Source: an uncultured Eubacteriales bacterium
GTDB lineage: Bacteria > Bacillota > Clostridia > Christensenellales > Aristaeellaceae
Direction of reading: 5' to 3'
NCBI GenBank assembly: GCA_902790015.1
Contig: CADAQF010000004.1
Span: 1-64,000 of the forward strand
DNA length: 64,000 bases
This document shows positions 1 through 8,499 of the stretch, in pieces. A model generated the notes under the pieces. That model was not told the origin of the DNA. It ran no database searches and was given only the letters and a program-made list of their open reading frames with translations. Numbering within the stretch: the stretch's first letter is position 1; every line of letters starts with the position of its first letter. The translations under genes were made by a program, and so were the position numbers.

Positions 1-38
1 AAAAATCTTTTTAATCGGCCTTATATTGTGCAATCCAT

Positions 39-81
39 AACCCTCCGAAAAGCCGCTCTGCGTCACGCTTTTCAGAGGGTT
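39..81. other. Inverted repeat downstream of the SDR gene
   Basis: A 15-base inverted repeat with one mismatch (left arm 39-53, right arm 67-81, loop of 13 bases) lies just past the stop of the minus-strand SDR gene. It could end that operon's transcript, but neither side carries a clear T-run, so a terminator role is only inferred. I see no gene in the first 120 bases. Confidence 0.35.
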
Positions 82-123
82 ACTGTCAAAGATGGGATTT
101 CATAATTTTGACATAATCGCCGG

Positions 124-837
124 TCAGATGTACTGGCCGCCGTTGACGGCAAGCACCTGTCCGGTGATATAGCGGGCGTCCGGGGAACACAAAAAGGCCG
201 CGGCGGCGGCCACCTCCGCAGGCTCCCCGAAGCGTTCCAGAGGGATTTGAGCGAGCAGGTCCTCCTGTTCGTCCGATGAAAACCGGCTGAGCATGTCCGT
301 ATGAATCATGCCGGGGGCAATGCAGTTGACTCTGACAAGGGGCGCCGCCTCCTTGGCCAGCGCCCGGGTCAGGCCGATCAGACCGGCCTTGGCGGCGGAA
401 TAGGCGGTTTCGGCGCTGCCGCCCGTCTGCCCCCAGACGGAGGAAACAAAAACAGCCGCTCCCTGCTTTTCCCGCAGGGCCGGCAGCGTTTCCCGGGCGA
501 AAAGAAAAGCGCCCGTCAGGTGTATGGAGAGCTGATCCTCCCATTCGGGCAGGGAAGTGTCCTCGAGCACCCGGTAAAGAGCCGTGCCGGCGTTTACCAC
601 CAGCGCGTCCAGGGTGTGAAAGAGGGAAAGCACCCGGCGGCAGGTATCCTTTACCTGCGCTTCGTCCCGGCTGTCGCAGGGATAGGCGAGCGCGCCCGTT
701 TCGCGGGCGAGCGTCTGCGCCTCCTGTTCGCTTTTAAGATAGGTGAACGCTGTCAGATCTCCCTGTCTGGAAAACCTTCTCACCATCGCGGCGCCGATGC
801 CGCGGGAGCCGCCGGCGATCAGTATATGTCTGGGCAT
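124..837 (-). CDS. SDR-family NAD(P)-dependent oxidoreductase (FabG-like)
   Basis: This 237-residue protein is a classical short-chain dehydrogenase/reductase. The sequence shows the nucleotide-binding glycine motif GGSRGIG at residues 9-15, the NAG motif at 82-84, a catalytic serine at about 132-133 and the YxxxK pair at Tyr146 and Lys150. The PG turn and the C-terminal GQVLAVNGG segment also match the family. Length is normal for FabG-like enzymes. Substrate cannot be read from the sequence: it may be a 3-oxoacyl-ACP reductase paralogue or another alcohol/ketone reductase, and no fatty-acid synthesis gene lies nearby. It is the last gene of a three-gene minus-strand operon, 22 bases after the phosphoesterase. 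Confidence 0.88.
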   Translation of the reverse strand: MPRHILIAGGSRGIGAAMVRRFSRQGDLTAFTYLKSEQEAQTLARETGALAYPCDSRDEAQVKDTCRRVLSLFHTLDALVVNAGTALYRVLEDTSLPEWEDQLSIHLTGAFLFARETLPALREKQGAAVFVSSVWGQTGGSAETAYSAAKAGLIGLTRALAKEAAPLVRVNCIAPGMIHTDMLSRFSSDEQEDLLAQIPLERFGEPAEVAAAAAFLCSPDARYITGQVLAVNGGQYI

Positions 838-859
838 GGGCTTTGCTGCACGCCTCCTG

Positions 860-1597
860 TCAGGATTTTTTGGAGACCTGGTTGCCGTTGCGGCTGTATT
901 CGCCGGTCAGAAGCTCCCGGCGGAAAAGCTCCCAGTTGGGAAGCCGGCCGTTTACCGCTTCGGTATCCCGGACCGCCTGATCCCTGTCGTAGGGAAGGGT
1001 CACGAAAGTCACGTCGAAGGGAGCGCTCCCGTCCGTTTCGCTGCCGGTCAGGATGGCGTACTGCACCATCGTGAGCGACAGCCCGTTCCCTACGGCCCCG
1101 GTGTTGATCAGCAGCCCGCGGTTTTCCACCATGCGCAGACCCTGCCGGTGGATGTCCGCGTAGGCGACGGCCTGATAGTCGGGGTCAAACAGCCGGCTGA
1201 GCCTTTCGGGGGGAGCGCTCGGGGGAAGAAGCTCCCGCATGACGGGCCTTCCGTGCAGGAGGCGGATCTTGCGGCCGCTGAGGGTCATGCTGTGTTCCAG
1301 CGGCATTTCCCTGAGCTTTTTGAGGCGGTCCGGGCCCAATTGCCCGTAATAGAAGGCGTCGTTGGGAAACTGCTTGAAGCCGATGCCGCTGTCCCAGTTG
1401 CCCTGCACAAGCACCTTGCAGCGGGAAAAGGCCCAGTCGAAGGTCTCCGCGGAGGAAGGGCCCTTTCCCACGATGTCGCCCAGGCAGTAGATGTCGTCGA
1501 TGCCGCGGGCTTTAAGATCCTGATCCAGCGTAAGCGTAGCCGGCAGGTTGCCGTGCAGGTCCGCCACCAGGGCGATTTGTTTGATACCGGGCGTCAT
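860..1597 (-). CDS. Metallophosphoesterase, YfcE/ApaH-like
   Basis: The 245-residue protein has the calcineurin-like phosphoesterase motif set: DLH at residues 13-15, GDIVG at 40-44, GNWD at 66-69 and a later LLHGRP histidine motif. These residues bind the two catalytic metals. It probably acts in the cytoplasm on a phosphodiester or nucleotide, since no signal peptide or membrane segment is present. It lies 5 bases after the glutamine amidotransferase-like gene, so the two are almost certainly cotranscribed. The substrate is not determinable from sequence. Confidence 0.85.
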   Translation of the reverse strand: MTPGIKQIALVADLHGNLPATLTLDQDLKARGIDDIYCLGDIVGKGPSSAETFDWAFSRCKVLVQGNWDSGIGFKQFPNDAFYYGQLGPDRLKKLREMPLEHSMTLSGRKIRLLHGRPVMRELLPPSAPPERLSRLFDPDYQAVAYADIHRQGLRMVENRGLLINTGAVGNGLSLTMVQYAILTGSETDGSAPFDVTFVTLPYDRDQAVRDTEAVNGRLPNWELFRRELLTGEYSRNGNQVSKKS

Positions 1598-1602
1598 CCT
1601 TT

Positions 1603-2337
1603 TCAGCCCTCGCCGGGGTTGCGGGTCATATGGCGCGTCTCGGCCTGCCGGACCAGGGCGTCAAACAGCCGCTGCGCTTCCTCGTGCCGGGCGGAAAGCG
1701 TTTCCGGATGCCACTGCACGCCGACGGCGAAGGGATGGGTGGTAAGCTCGATGCCCTCGGGCAGGCCGTCCTCCGCCACGGCGGAGATCACGACGTCTTC
1801 GGGCACCTCCCGGGCGCCCTGGTGGTGGCGGGAATTGACGCCGATCTCAGCCTCTCCGACGATCTCTTTAAGCAGCGTACCTTCCTTCAGGGAGACCCCG
1901 TGCACCTTATCCGCCGGGCGGTCGTAGCAGGGGTGGAGCACCGAACCGGGGCGCTGCGCGGCGATATCCTGGTAAAGCGTGCCGCCCAGGCAGGCCAGCA
2001 TCATTTCAAACCCGCGGCAGACGGCCAAAAAGGGAACGTCCTCACGCAGGCATTTGAGCATCAGGTATTTTTCCTCTTCGTCGCGCAGGGCGTCCGTTTC
2101 ACCGCACAGGGCGGTGGCTTCCTCGCCGTACAGGGAGGGCTGCAGGTCCGCCCCGCCGGTGAACAGGACGCCGTCCATGTGAGCCAGGGCGTCGTCCAGC
2201 ACCTGCTGGTCCCCTGTAAGCGGCAGTATCATGGGTACGGCGCCGGCGCGGAGCACGGCGTCCTGATAATCCCGGTTCAGCTGCAGGCGGGCTGCCGACA
2301 GCTCCTGGGAGGGCGTGATTCCGATGATGGGTTTCAT
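1603..2337 (-). CDS. Gamma-glutamyl-gamma-aminobutyrate hydrolase family protein (peptidase C26)
   Basis: A 244-residue class I glutamine amidotransferase-fold hydrolase of the PuuD type. Motifs seen: FTGGADLQP at about 59-67, the nucleophile elbow AVCRGFE with Cys107, LGGTLYQDI, and the His220-x-Glu222 pair in GVQWHPE. The open frame extends upstream to 2610, but I chose the ATG at 2335-2337 because MKPIIGITP is the usual start of this family and a purine-rich RBS (AGAGG) precedes it. Family members cleave gamma-glutamyl bonds, for example in putrescine breakdown, though no other putrescine genes are adjacent. First gene of the minus-strand operon. Confidence 0.88.
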   Translation of the reverse strand: MKPIIGITPSQELSAARLQLNRDYQDAVLRAGAVPMILPLTGDQQVLDDALAHMDGVLFTGGADLQPSLYGEEATALCGETDALRDEEEKYLMLKCLREDVPFLAVCRGFEMMLACLGGTLYQDIAAQRPGSVLHPCYDRPADKVHGVSLKEGTLLKEIVGEAEIGVNSRHHQGAREVPEDVVISAVAEDGLPEGIELTTHPFAVGVQWHPETLSARHEEAQRLFDALVRQAETRHMTRNPGEG

Positions 2338-2437
2338 AAAGACAATAACCTCTGTAATGACGGGCAGGGCCGATAAGCTGAAAAAAAGCGTGTCCGCGCC
2401 GGGACGGATAAAACCCACCGCGGCGAGCGACGGCCCT

Positions 2438-2466
2438 ATAATAAAAGGAAATGGAAGGATTGTCAA
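2438..2466 (-). promoter_or_regulatory. Sigma-A-type promoter for the C26 hydrolase operon
   Basis: On the minus strand TTGACA (2461-2466) and TATTAT (2438-2443) are separated by 17 bases, about 100 bases upstream of the C26 hydrolase start. The match to the housekeeping consensus is nearly perfect. Confidence 0.75.
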
Positions 2467-2516
2467 GCACAGCGGGAAGTAAAAAACGCGGTTTGTAAAC
2501 CCTTTGCAAAGATGCG

Positions 2517-2545
2517 TTGCGGCGGCGGGAAAACCGTGGTATACT
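2517..2545 (+). promoter_or_regulatory. Probable promoter of polA-coaE
   Basis: TTGCGG (2517-2522), a 17-base spacer and TATACT (2540-2545) lie about 68 bases upstream of the polA ATG, divergent from the hydrolase promoter. The -35 is imperfect. Confidence 0.5.
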
Positions 2546-2612
2546 ACGATTGCGTTTTTTCGGGAACGCAGTTCATTATTCGGCCGGGGCCGGCCGGTGT
2601 CGGAGGTCATCC

Positions 2613-5165
2613 ATGGACGGAGAATTTTTCCTGATGGTGGACGGCAACAGCCTGATGCACCGCGCCTATCACGCTTTGCCGCCGATGGATTTTGAGGGAA
2701 CGCCCACCGCGGCGGTGCACGGGTTTCTTATGATGCTGTTCAGGGTATTCGAGGAAAGAAAGCCCGCGTACTGCGCCGTCGCCTTTGACGAGCACGCGCC
2801 CACCTTCCGCCATCTGCGCTACCCGGAATACAAGGCGGGGCGGCAGAAAACGCCGGACGACCTGATATCGCAGCTCAAACTGATCCGGGAGCTTCTGCCC
2901 GCGCTGCACATCCCGGTATACGCAGTGCCCGGCTTTGAGGCAGACGATATTTTGGGCACCGTCGCCCGTCTCAACACGGAGAAGGATCTTGCCACCATGC
3001 TGCTGACCGGGGACCGGGACGCTTTGCAGCTGGTGGACGGCAAGGTGTCGGTGCTGTTTACCAGAAAGGGCATCTCGGAAACCATCCTGTTCGACCCGGC
3101 GGGCGTCAGGGAGTTTTTCGGCGTGACCCCCGCCCAGGTGACGGACCTGAAGGGCCTGATGGGGGACAGCAGCGACAACATCAAGGGCGTCCCCGGCGTG
3201 GGGGAAAAGACAGCCCTCAAATGGCTGCAGCAGTACGGGACGCTTGAAAACGTGCTGGCCCACGCGGACGAGATCACCGGAAAGATCGGCGAAAAGCTGA
3301 GGGACAATCAGGAGCTGGCCCGTTTTTCCAAGGAGCTGGCGACCATCGTCCCTGAGGCGCCCGTGACCGTCGATTATGAGGCCGCGCGCACGGACAGGGG
3401 CGGCCAGGGGCTGCCGGCGCTTAAAGCGCTGGGCCTTTTCACCGTGTCCGAAAAGGCCAGAAAGCTCTGGCCTTCCCGGGAGGAAAACATTCCCGAGGAG
3501 GAGGAAGCTGCCTCGTCCCCGGCCGGACCGTCCGTTTCCCTGAATGACGAAAACGGCATCCGCGAATGGGTGCGCGCCCTGCCAAAAGAAGGAGAGACCG
3601 CGCTTTATATCGGCACGGAGTTTTTGTCCCTGGCCCGCGAAAACGCCGGAATGACCGCCTCTTTGGGGCAGACGACGCTTTTGTCCGAGGGCCTTTCCCC
3701 AAAGCAGGCGCTGGACGCCTGCGAAAAGCTCATGGACCGGCCCGTGGTCACCCACGACGCCAAGCGTCTTTATCATACCCTGGACAGGCTGGGGCATGAG
3801 CATCCTCCCGTTTCCTTTGATACGCAGCTGGCCGCCTATCTCTTAAACCCTTTGGGCCGGTCCTTTTCCCTTAGGGACATGGGCGGGGAAGACGCGCTGT
3901 TTGTGCTGAAACTGAAGGAAAAGCAGTGCCGGGAGCTGAAGGCGCAGGGCATGGAAGCGCTTTACCGGGATATTGAGCTTCCTTTGTTCCGGGTGCTGTA
4001 CGATATGGAAAAAACAGGCTTTCAGGTGGACGCCGATGTGCTCAGGGACCTGGGAGCGCAATATACAAAAAAGGCCGAAGAGCTCAAAAGCGAGATCTAC
4101 CGCGCGACCGGGGTCAGCGGCTTCAACCTGAATTCCACCCAACAGCTGGGGAAGGTGCTGTTTGAAACGCTGGGCCTTCCCGCCGGCCGGAAAACCCAGC
4201 ACGGCTACTCGACCGACGCCGAAACCCTGGAAAAGCTGATCGACGAGCATCCGGCAGTCCGCATGATCCTGGACTACCGCACCTATGTCAAATTCAACAG
4301 CACCTATATCGACGGCCTCCTGCGCAACATCGACCCATCCGGCCGCGTCCATTCCTATTTTGACCAGACGGGAACGGCAACGGGCCGCATTTCTTCAAGC
4401 GACCCTAACCTGCAGAACATTCCCGTGAGAACGGACCTGGGCCGGGAGATCCGCCGGGCGTTCGTCGCCAGGGAGGGCTGCGTGCTGGTGGATGCGGACT
4501 ATTCCCAGATAGAGCTCAGGGTGCTTGCGCATATGAGCCGCGACGCCGCCATGACCGACGCTTTTCAGAAGGGTCAGGACATCCACACCCGCACCGCGGC
4601 CGAGGTATACGGCGTGCCCATGCCTGAGGTCACGCACGAGATGCGCTCGGCCTCCAAAGCGGTCAATTTTGGGATCGTGTACGGCATCAGCGATTTCGGC
4701 CTGGCCCGCAATATCGGCGTATCCCGCTGGACGGCGCACGATTTTATCGAACGGTATCTGTCCCGCTACCCGGGCATACGCGATTTCATGGAGGGCTGCA
4801 AGCAGGAAGGCCGCGCGCTGGGCTATGCCCGCACCCTGTTCGGCCGCCGCCGCCCGCTGCCGGAACTCAAAGTGGGCCGCACCCGCGCCTTTGGAGAGCG
4901 GGTGGCCATGAACATGCCCGTGCAGGGCACCGCGGCGGACATCATCAAGCTGGCCATGGTGCGCGTGTGGGAAAGGCTTCAAAGCGAGCTGCCCGAGGCC
5001 AGGCTGATCCTTCAGGTGCACGACGAGCTGCTGATCGAAGCCCCGCAGGACCAGGCGCAGGCCGCCGCCCGGCTGCTTCGGGAGGTCATGGAGTCGGTGA
5101 CGGAGCTTTCGGTGCCGCTGGTGGCAGAAGTGAAGACGGGAAAGAGCTGGTACGAAACGAAATGA
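2613..5165 (+). CDS. polA: DNA polymerase I
   Basis: An 850-residue family A polymerase. The N-terminal 290 residues form the 5'-3' flap nuclease (MVDGNSLMHRAYH, EADDILGT, GDRDALQL, GLMGDSSDN, GVGEKTA). The polymerase palm and fingers carry motif A (DADYSQIELRVLAH), motif B (KAVNFGIVYG) and motif C (QVHDELLIE). The central exonuclease-like domain lacks the DxE pair (GTEF instead) and the ExoIII aspartate, so proofreading is probably lost, as known for several Firmicutes polymerases. The open frame starts at 2517, but the ATG at 2613 has a GGAGG and begins the conserved sequence. Its stop overlaps the coaE start (ATGA). Confidence 0.97.
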   Translation: MDGEFFLMVDGNSLMHRAYHALPPMDFEGTPTAAVHGFLMMLFRVFEERKPAYCAVAFDEHAPTFRHLRYPEYKAGRQKTPDDLISQLKLIRELLPALHIPVYAVPGFEADDILGTVARLNTEKDLATMLLTGDRDALQLVDGKVSVLFTRKGISETILFDPAGVREFFGVTPAQVTDLKGLMGDSSDNIKGVPGVGEKTALKWLQQYGTLENVLAHADEITGKIGEKLRDNQELARFSKELATIVPEAPVTVDYEAARTDRGGQGLPALKALGLFTVSEKARKLWPSREENIPEEEEAASSPAGPSVSLNDENGIREWVRALPKEGETALYIGTEFLSLARENAGMTASLGQTTLLSEGLSPKQALDACEKLMDRPVVTHDAKRLYHTLDRLGHEHPPVSFDTQLAAYLLNPLGRSFSLRDMGGEDALFVLKLKEKQCRELKAQGMEALYRDIELPLFRVLYDMEKTGFQVDADVLRDLGAQYTKKAEELKSEIYRATGVSGFNLNSTQQLGKVLFETLGLPAGRKTQHGYSTDAETLEKLIDEHPAVRMILDYRTYVKFNSTYIDGLLRNIDPSGRVHSYFDQTGTATGRISSSDPNLQNIPVRTDLGREIRRAFVAREGCVLVDADYSQIELRVLAHMSRDAAMTDAFQKGQDIHTRTAAEVYGVPMPEVTHEMRSASKAVNFGIVYGISDFGLARNIGVSRWTAHDFIERYLSRYPGIRDFMEGCKQEGRALGYARTLFGRRRPLPELKVGRTRAFGERVAMNMPVQGTAADIIKLAMVRVWERLQSELPEARLILQVHDELLIEAPQDQAQAAARLLREVMESVTELSVPLVAEVKTGKSWYETK

Positions 5166-5788
5166 CCTACGTGATCGGACTGACCGGCAGCATCGCCAGC
5201 GGCAAGAGCAACCTGTCGGACGCTCTCAGAAGGGAAGGCGCCCCGGTGATCGACGCCGATCAGATCAGCCGCGCCCTGACCGCCCCGGGCGGGCCGGCCC
5301 TGCCGGGCATCGAAAAGACCTTCGGCGCGCGCTTCGTGCAAAACGGCATGCTGGACCGGAAGGCCCTGGGCGCCCTGGTCTTTTCGGATAAAAAGGCGCT
5401 TTCCGCCCTGAACAGGCTTACCCATCCGCTGATCCTCCAAAGGATCATCCGGGAGAAGGAAGCGCTGGAGGGGCTCAATGCCCCCGCCTGCGTACTGGAC
5501 GCGCCGCTTTTGTTTGAGGCGGGGCTGGAGGACCTTTGCGATACCGTCTGGTGCGCGTGGCTTCCCATGAAGCTTCAGATAAAAAGACTCAGGGAACGGG
5601 ACGGGCTGACCGAAAAGGAAGCCCGCCAGCGGATCGGAAGCCAGCTTCCTCCCCTGGTCAAACGGCGGCGCAGCGATTTTGTGATCGACACCCGGGGCAC
5701 CCGGGAGGAAAGCGCGCAGAAGGCCGTCCTCAGATACCAGGAAGTGCTGGCGGCGCTTGCCATAAAAAAAGAGGAGGAACCAAGGTGA
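5162..5788 (+). CDS. coaE: Dephospho-CoA kinase
   Basis: A 208-residue P-loop kinase that phosphorylates dephospho-CoA in the last step of coenzyme A synthesis. The N-terminus IGLTGSIASGKS is the Walker A loop, followed by the VIDADQISR motif and the late LFEAGLEDLCD segment typical of CoaE. Start is the ATG at 5162 inside the polA stop (ATGA overlap), which indicates translational coupling. The polA-coaE order is common in Clostridia. The gene overlaps the following transglycosylase start by 4 bases. Confidence 0.95.
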   Translation: MTYVIGLTGSIASGKSNLSDALRREGAPVIDADQISRALTAPGGPALPGIEKTFGARFVQNGMLDRKALGALVFSDKKALSALNRLTHPLILQRIIREKEALEGLNAPACVLDAPLLFEAGLEDLCDTVWCAWLPMKLQIKRLRERDGLTEKEARQRIGSQLPPLVKRRRSDFVIDTRGTREESAQKAVLRYQEVLAALAIKKEEEPR

Positions 5789-6486
5789 GCGCGCGGCAGA
5801 CTTCCTCTTCCCAGGGCGGCCGCCGCACAAGGGCGGCGGGCCACAGGAAAAAGAAAAAAACGCTGTTCACCCGTCCGCAGCGTCTGGCGCTGCTGCTGGC
5901 GCTGTGCGCTGTGGTGATCGGCCTTTCCTATTATCTGGTAAGCTTCGCGCGGCTGGAAGATGAAGAAAGGGCCCTGGCGCAGGCGCAGGCGGCCTACGAC
6001 CGCCGGGTGTACCGCACCACCGTCAAATACCGGGACCTGATCGAAAGGGAGGCCGCCCGCTACGGCCTGCGCCCGGCCTATCTGGCGGCCATCATCCTGA
6101 ACGAAAGCAGCTATGATCCTTCCGCCGTCAGCAGCGTTGGGGCCAGGGGACTCATGCAGCTGCTGCCGGATACGGGCAGCTGGATCGCGGGGAAGCTGGG
6201 CTGGACGAACCAGGGCTATACCGCGGACTGGCTTTTTGACCCCGAAAAGAACGTCGCCCTGGGCGCGTGGTATGTGGACTATCTGTCCGGCCTGTACGGG
6301 GGCGACCCGGTGCTGGTGGCCTGCGCCTTCCACGCCGGCCACGGCAATGTGGACACCTGGCTTTCCCGCTATTCAAAGGACGGAAGGACGCTGTCCATCG
6401 ACGAGATCCCCATGGAAAATACGCGCAGCTATGCCGGAAAGGTGGTGGATTCCTATGCGATCTACCTGGAAAACTATTATAAGTAG
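5785..6486 (+). CDS. Membrane-anchored lytic transglycosylase (SLT domain)
   Basis: A 233-residue protein with a basic N-terminal tail, one membrane segment at about 33-53 and an outward SLT lysozyme-like domain. The catalytic glutamate is Glu107 in ILNESSYDP; GARGLMQLLPDT and the AFHAGHGNVDTW segment complete the Slt family pattern. It should cleave peptidoglycan glycan strands outside the membrane. I chose GTG at 5785 because GAGGAGG lies at 5771-5777 and it overlaps the coaE stop by 4 bases. The next gene starts inside its 3' end. Confidence 0.88.
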   Translation: MSARQTSSSQGGRRTRAAGHRKKKKTLFTRPQRLALLLALCAVVIGLSYYLVSFARLEDEERALAQAQAAYDRRVYRTTVKYRDLIEREAARYGLRPAYLAAIILNESSYDPSAVSSVGARGLMQLLPDTGSWIAGKLGWTNQGYTADWLFDPEKNVALGAWYVDYLSGLYGGDPVLVACAFHAGHGNVDTWLSRYSKDGRTLSIDEIPMENTRSYAGKVVDSYAIYLENYYK

Positions 6487-8038
6487 CAGCGCCTTGTGCC
6501 TTGCGCTGATCATGCTGCTGACGCCCCTGTGCGCAGTGGCGGGAGAGCTTTCCAGCAGCTTTTCGGTGGGGATGATCTCGGTAAAGACGCAGGTGCTCAA
6601 CCCCCTGCTCGCGCTGGAAAGGGATTTTCAGTCCCTGCACAGCCTGATGTACGAAAGCCTGATCACCCTGGACGACAATTACGAGCCCCAGCCCTGCCTG
6701 GCGCTCACCTGGAAAACCAACGACTGCATCACCTGGACGTTCAACTTGAGGGACGACGCGTATTTCAGCGACGGGACGCCCATGGATGCCTACGACGTGG
6801 CGGCCACGGTGAACGAGATCATCCGCCTGGCCAAGGACGACACGGCAGAAAACAGGGGCGTCTACGCCTCCATGCGCTACACGGTCTCCAAGGCCGTGGC
6901 CAACGACGCCAAAACCGTGGTGATCACCTCCACCAGGCCCTATTACGGCTTCCTTTTCGCCATGACCTTCCCGGTGCTCAAGCAGGAGGAAGTCCAGGCG
7001 GATTACCCGGTGGGCACGGGCCCCTACCGCGCCGTGCAGTTCAGCCCCGCCAATTTCCTCTACCTGTCCTTGAACGATTACTGGTGGGGGGAAGCCCCGA
7101 ACGTCAAGGAGATCAACGCCTTCTTTTACGCCACCAACCGCGAGTTGACCAGCGCGTATGAGTATAACCGGGTGGACGCCATCATCACCCGTTCCGTCAC
7201 CACCGCCCAGTATCGTGGAGGCGTGTCAGCCCTCAATATGGACTACCGTACCCGGCAGCTGGAGGTGCTGCTGCTGAACCTCAAGGCCTACGAGCTGGAA
7301 GATATCAAAGTGCGCAAGGCTATCCGCTACGCGCTGGATCCGGACGCCCTGGCCGGAAACGCCTATTACGGCATGACTTCCAGGACGGATACGCCCTTTC
7401 CCGCCGGCACCTGGATGTATTACGACCCCAGTGCCGCGGACGGGGAAAAATATTTCACCTACAATCTGGAGCTGGCCAATCAGCTTTTGACAGAGGCCGG
7501 CTGGGAGGATAGCGACGGTGACGGCGTCCGCGATATGGTTCGGGACGCCAAGCTGGTCAAGCTGTCGCTGCGGCTTTGGGTCTATGAGGAGGCAGAAAAT
7601 TCCGTCCGCGTGGAAACGGCCAACGCCATCAGGGATCAATTGAGCAAGGCGGGCATCGAGGTGCGCGTGACCACCATTTCCTTCGCCCTGGCCAAGGAGC
7701 GCCTGCAGGCCGGCAATTTCGACCTCTGCCTGGCCGCCTTCCAGATGGATTCCGTGCCGGACCCGGGGTTTTTGCTGTACGGCCCCAATACCGGCAATTA
7801 CGGCCGCTACCGTTCGGACACCATGAACGCCCTGATCGACGAATTGCGCAAATGCCGCGACCAGGGCGCCTATCAGGAAACGCTCATGAAGATCCAGGCG
7901 GAATTCGCGCGGGACTGCCCCTTTATCTGCCTGTTTTACCGGGGCGGCGCGGTGCTGACGAGAATGGTGTACACCAGCGTCCGGGACATCCGCGAGCCGG
8001 AAGTGCTCAAGGGCATAGAAAAAATGGGGAACGAATGA
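6455..8038 (+). CDS. Extracellular solute-binding protein, family 5 (peptide type)
   Basis: About 527 residues, resembling OppA/DppA-type binding proteins: a secretion signal (hydrophobic core LCLALIMLL, cleavage likely after AVA), YESLITLDDNYEPQPCLA, WTFNLRDDAYFSDGTPMDAYDV, GTGPYR and the C-terminal peptide-binding lobe. There is no convincing lipobox, unusual for a Gram-positive binding protein. The start is taken as the ATG at 6455, overlapping the transglycosylase by 32 bases; an in-frame ATG at 6431 is possible. No permease or ATPase genes are adjacent, so it is an orphan binding protein between two cell-wall genes. A role in recovering muropeptides is inference only. Confidence 0.85.
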   Translation: MRSTWKTIISSSALCLALIMLLTPLCAVAGELSSSFSVGMISVKTQVLNPLLALERDFQSLHSLMYESLITLDDNYEPQPCLALTWKTNDCITWTFNLRDDAYFSDGTPMDAYDVAATVNEIIRLAKDDTAENRGVYASMRYTVSKAVANDAKTVVITSTRPYYGFLFAMTFPVLKQEEVQADYPVGTGPYRAVQFSPANFLYLSLNDYWWGEAPNVKEINAFFYATNRELTSAYEYNRVDAIITRSVTTAQYRGGVSALNMDYRTRQLEVLLLNLKAYELEDIKVRKAIRYALDPDALAGNAYYGMTSRTDTPFPAGTWMYYDPSAADGEKYFTYNLELANQLLTEAGWEDSDGDGVRDMVRDAKLVKLSLRLWVYEEAENSVRVETANAIRDQLSKAGIEVRVTTISFALAKERLQAGNFDLCLAAFQMDSVPDPGFLLYGPNTGNYGRYRSDTMNALIDELRKCRDQGAYQETLMKIQAEFARDCPFICLFYRGGAVLTRMVYTSVRDIREPEVLKGIEKMGNE

Positions 8039-8042
8039 CATC

Positions 8043-8453
8043 ATGCGAAGACGGACCGGACATTTCCCGCTTTTGTTCGTGATACTGCTGGCGGCCTTTC
8101 TGCTTGCGGCGCTGCTGCTTTTCCTGAACGGACAGGACAGGGCGCTCAGGGCGGACTATCTCGCCTCCCTGACGCCCACGCCCTCGGCGGTGCCGAAAAA
8201 AGTATCCTATCAGTACGATAACATGACGCCGGCCCCCACCCGCATGGTGATAGGCCCCGGCAGGGAAGGGGAGCTGGTTACAAAAATCCAGCAGCGCCTC
8301 AAGGAGCTGGGCTATTACCAGGGAGAGGTGGACGGCCAGTTCGGGCCTCAGACCAAAGAGGCCGTCATCCTTTTCCAGCAGGCCCGGAACATGACGGCCG
8401 ACGGCCTGGTGGGGGAGGAAACCTACGCGCTTTTGCTGGGCGGAGCCCCATGA
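8043..8453 (+). CDS. Membrane-anchored peptidoglycan-binding domain protein
   Basis: A 136-residue protein with an N-terminal membrane segment (about 8-28), a Pro/Thr-rich linker and one PG_binding_1 repeat at about 72-133 (VTKIQQRLKELGYYQGEVDG, FGPQTKEAVILFQQ, DGLVGEETYALL). No catalytic domain is present. It lies 4 bases after the solute-binding gene and is therefore likely the last gene of the coaE, transglycosylase, binding-protein operon. It probably tethers or senses cell wall on the outer face of the membrane. Confidence 0.85.
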   Translation: MRRRTGHFPLLFVILLAAFLLAALLLFLNGQDRALRADYLASLTPTPSAVPKKVSYQYDNMTPAPTRMVIGPGREGELVTKIQQRLKELGYYQGEVDGQFGPQTKEAVILFQQARNMTADGLVGEETYALLLGGAP

Positions 8454-8499
8454 CGAACGATATCGATCATGCATCATCATCCAAAGGAGGATCATCATT

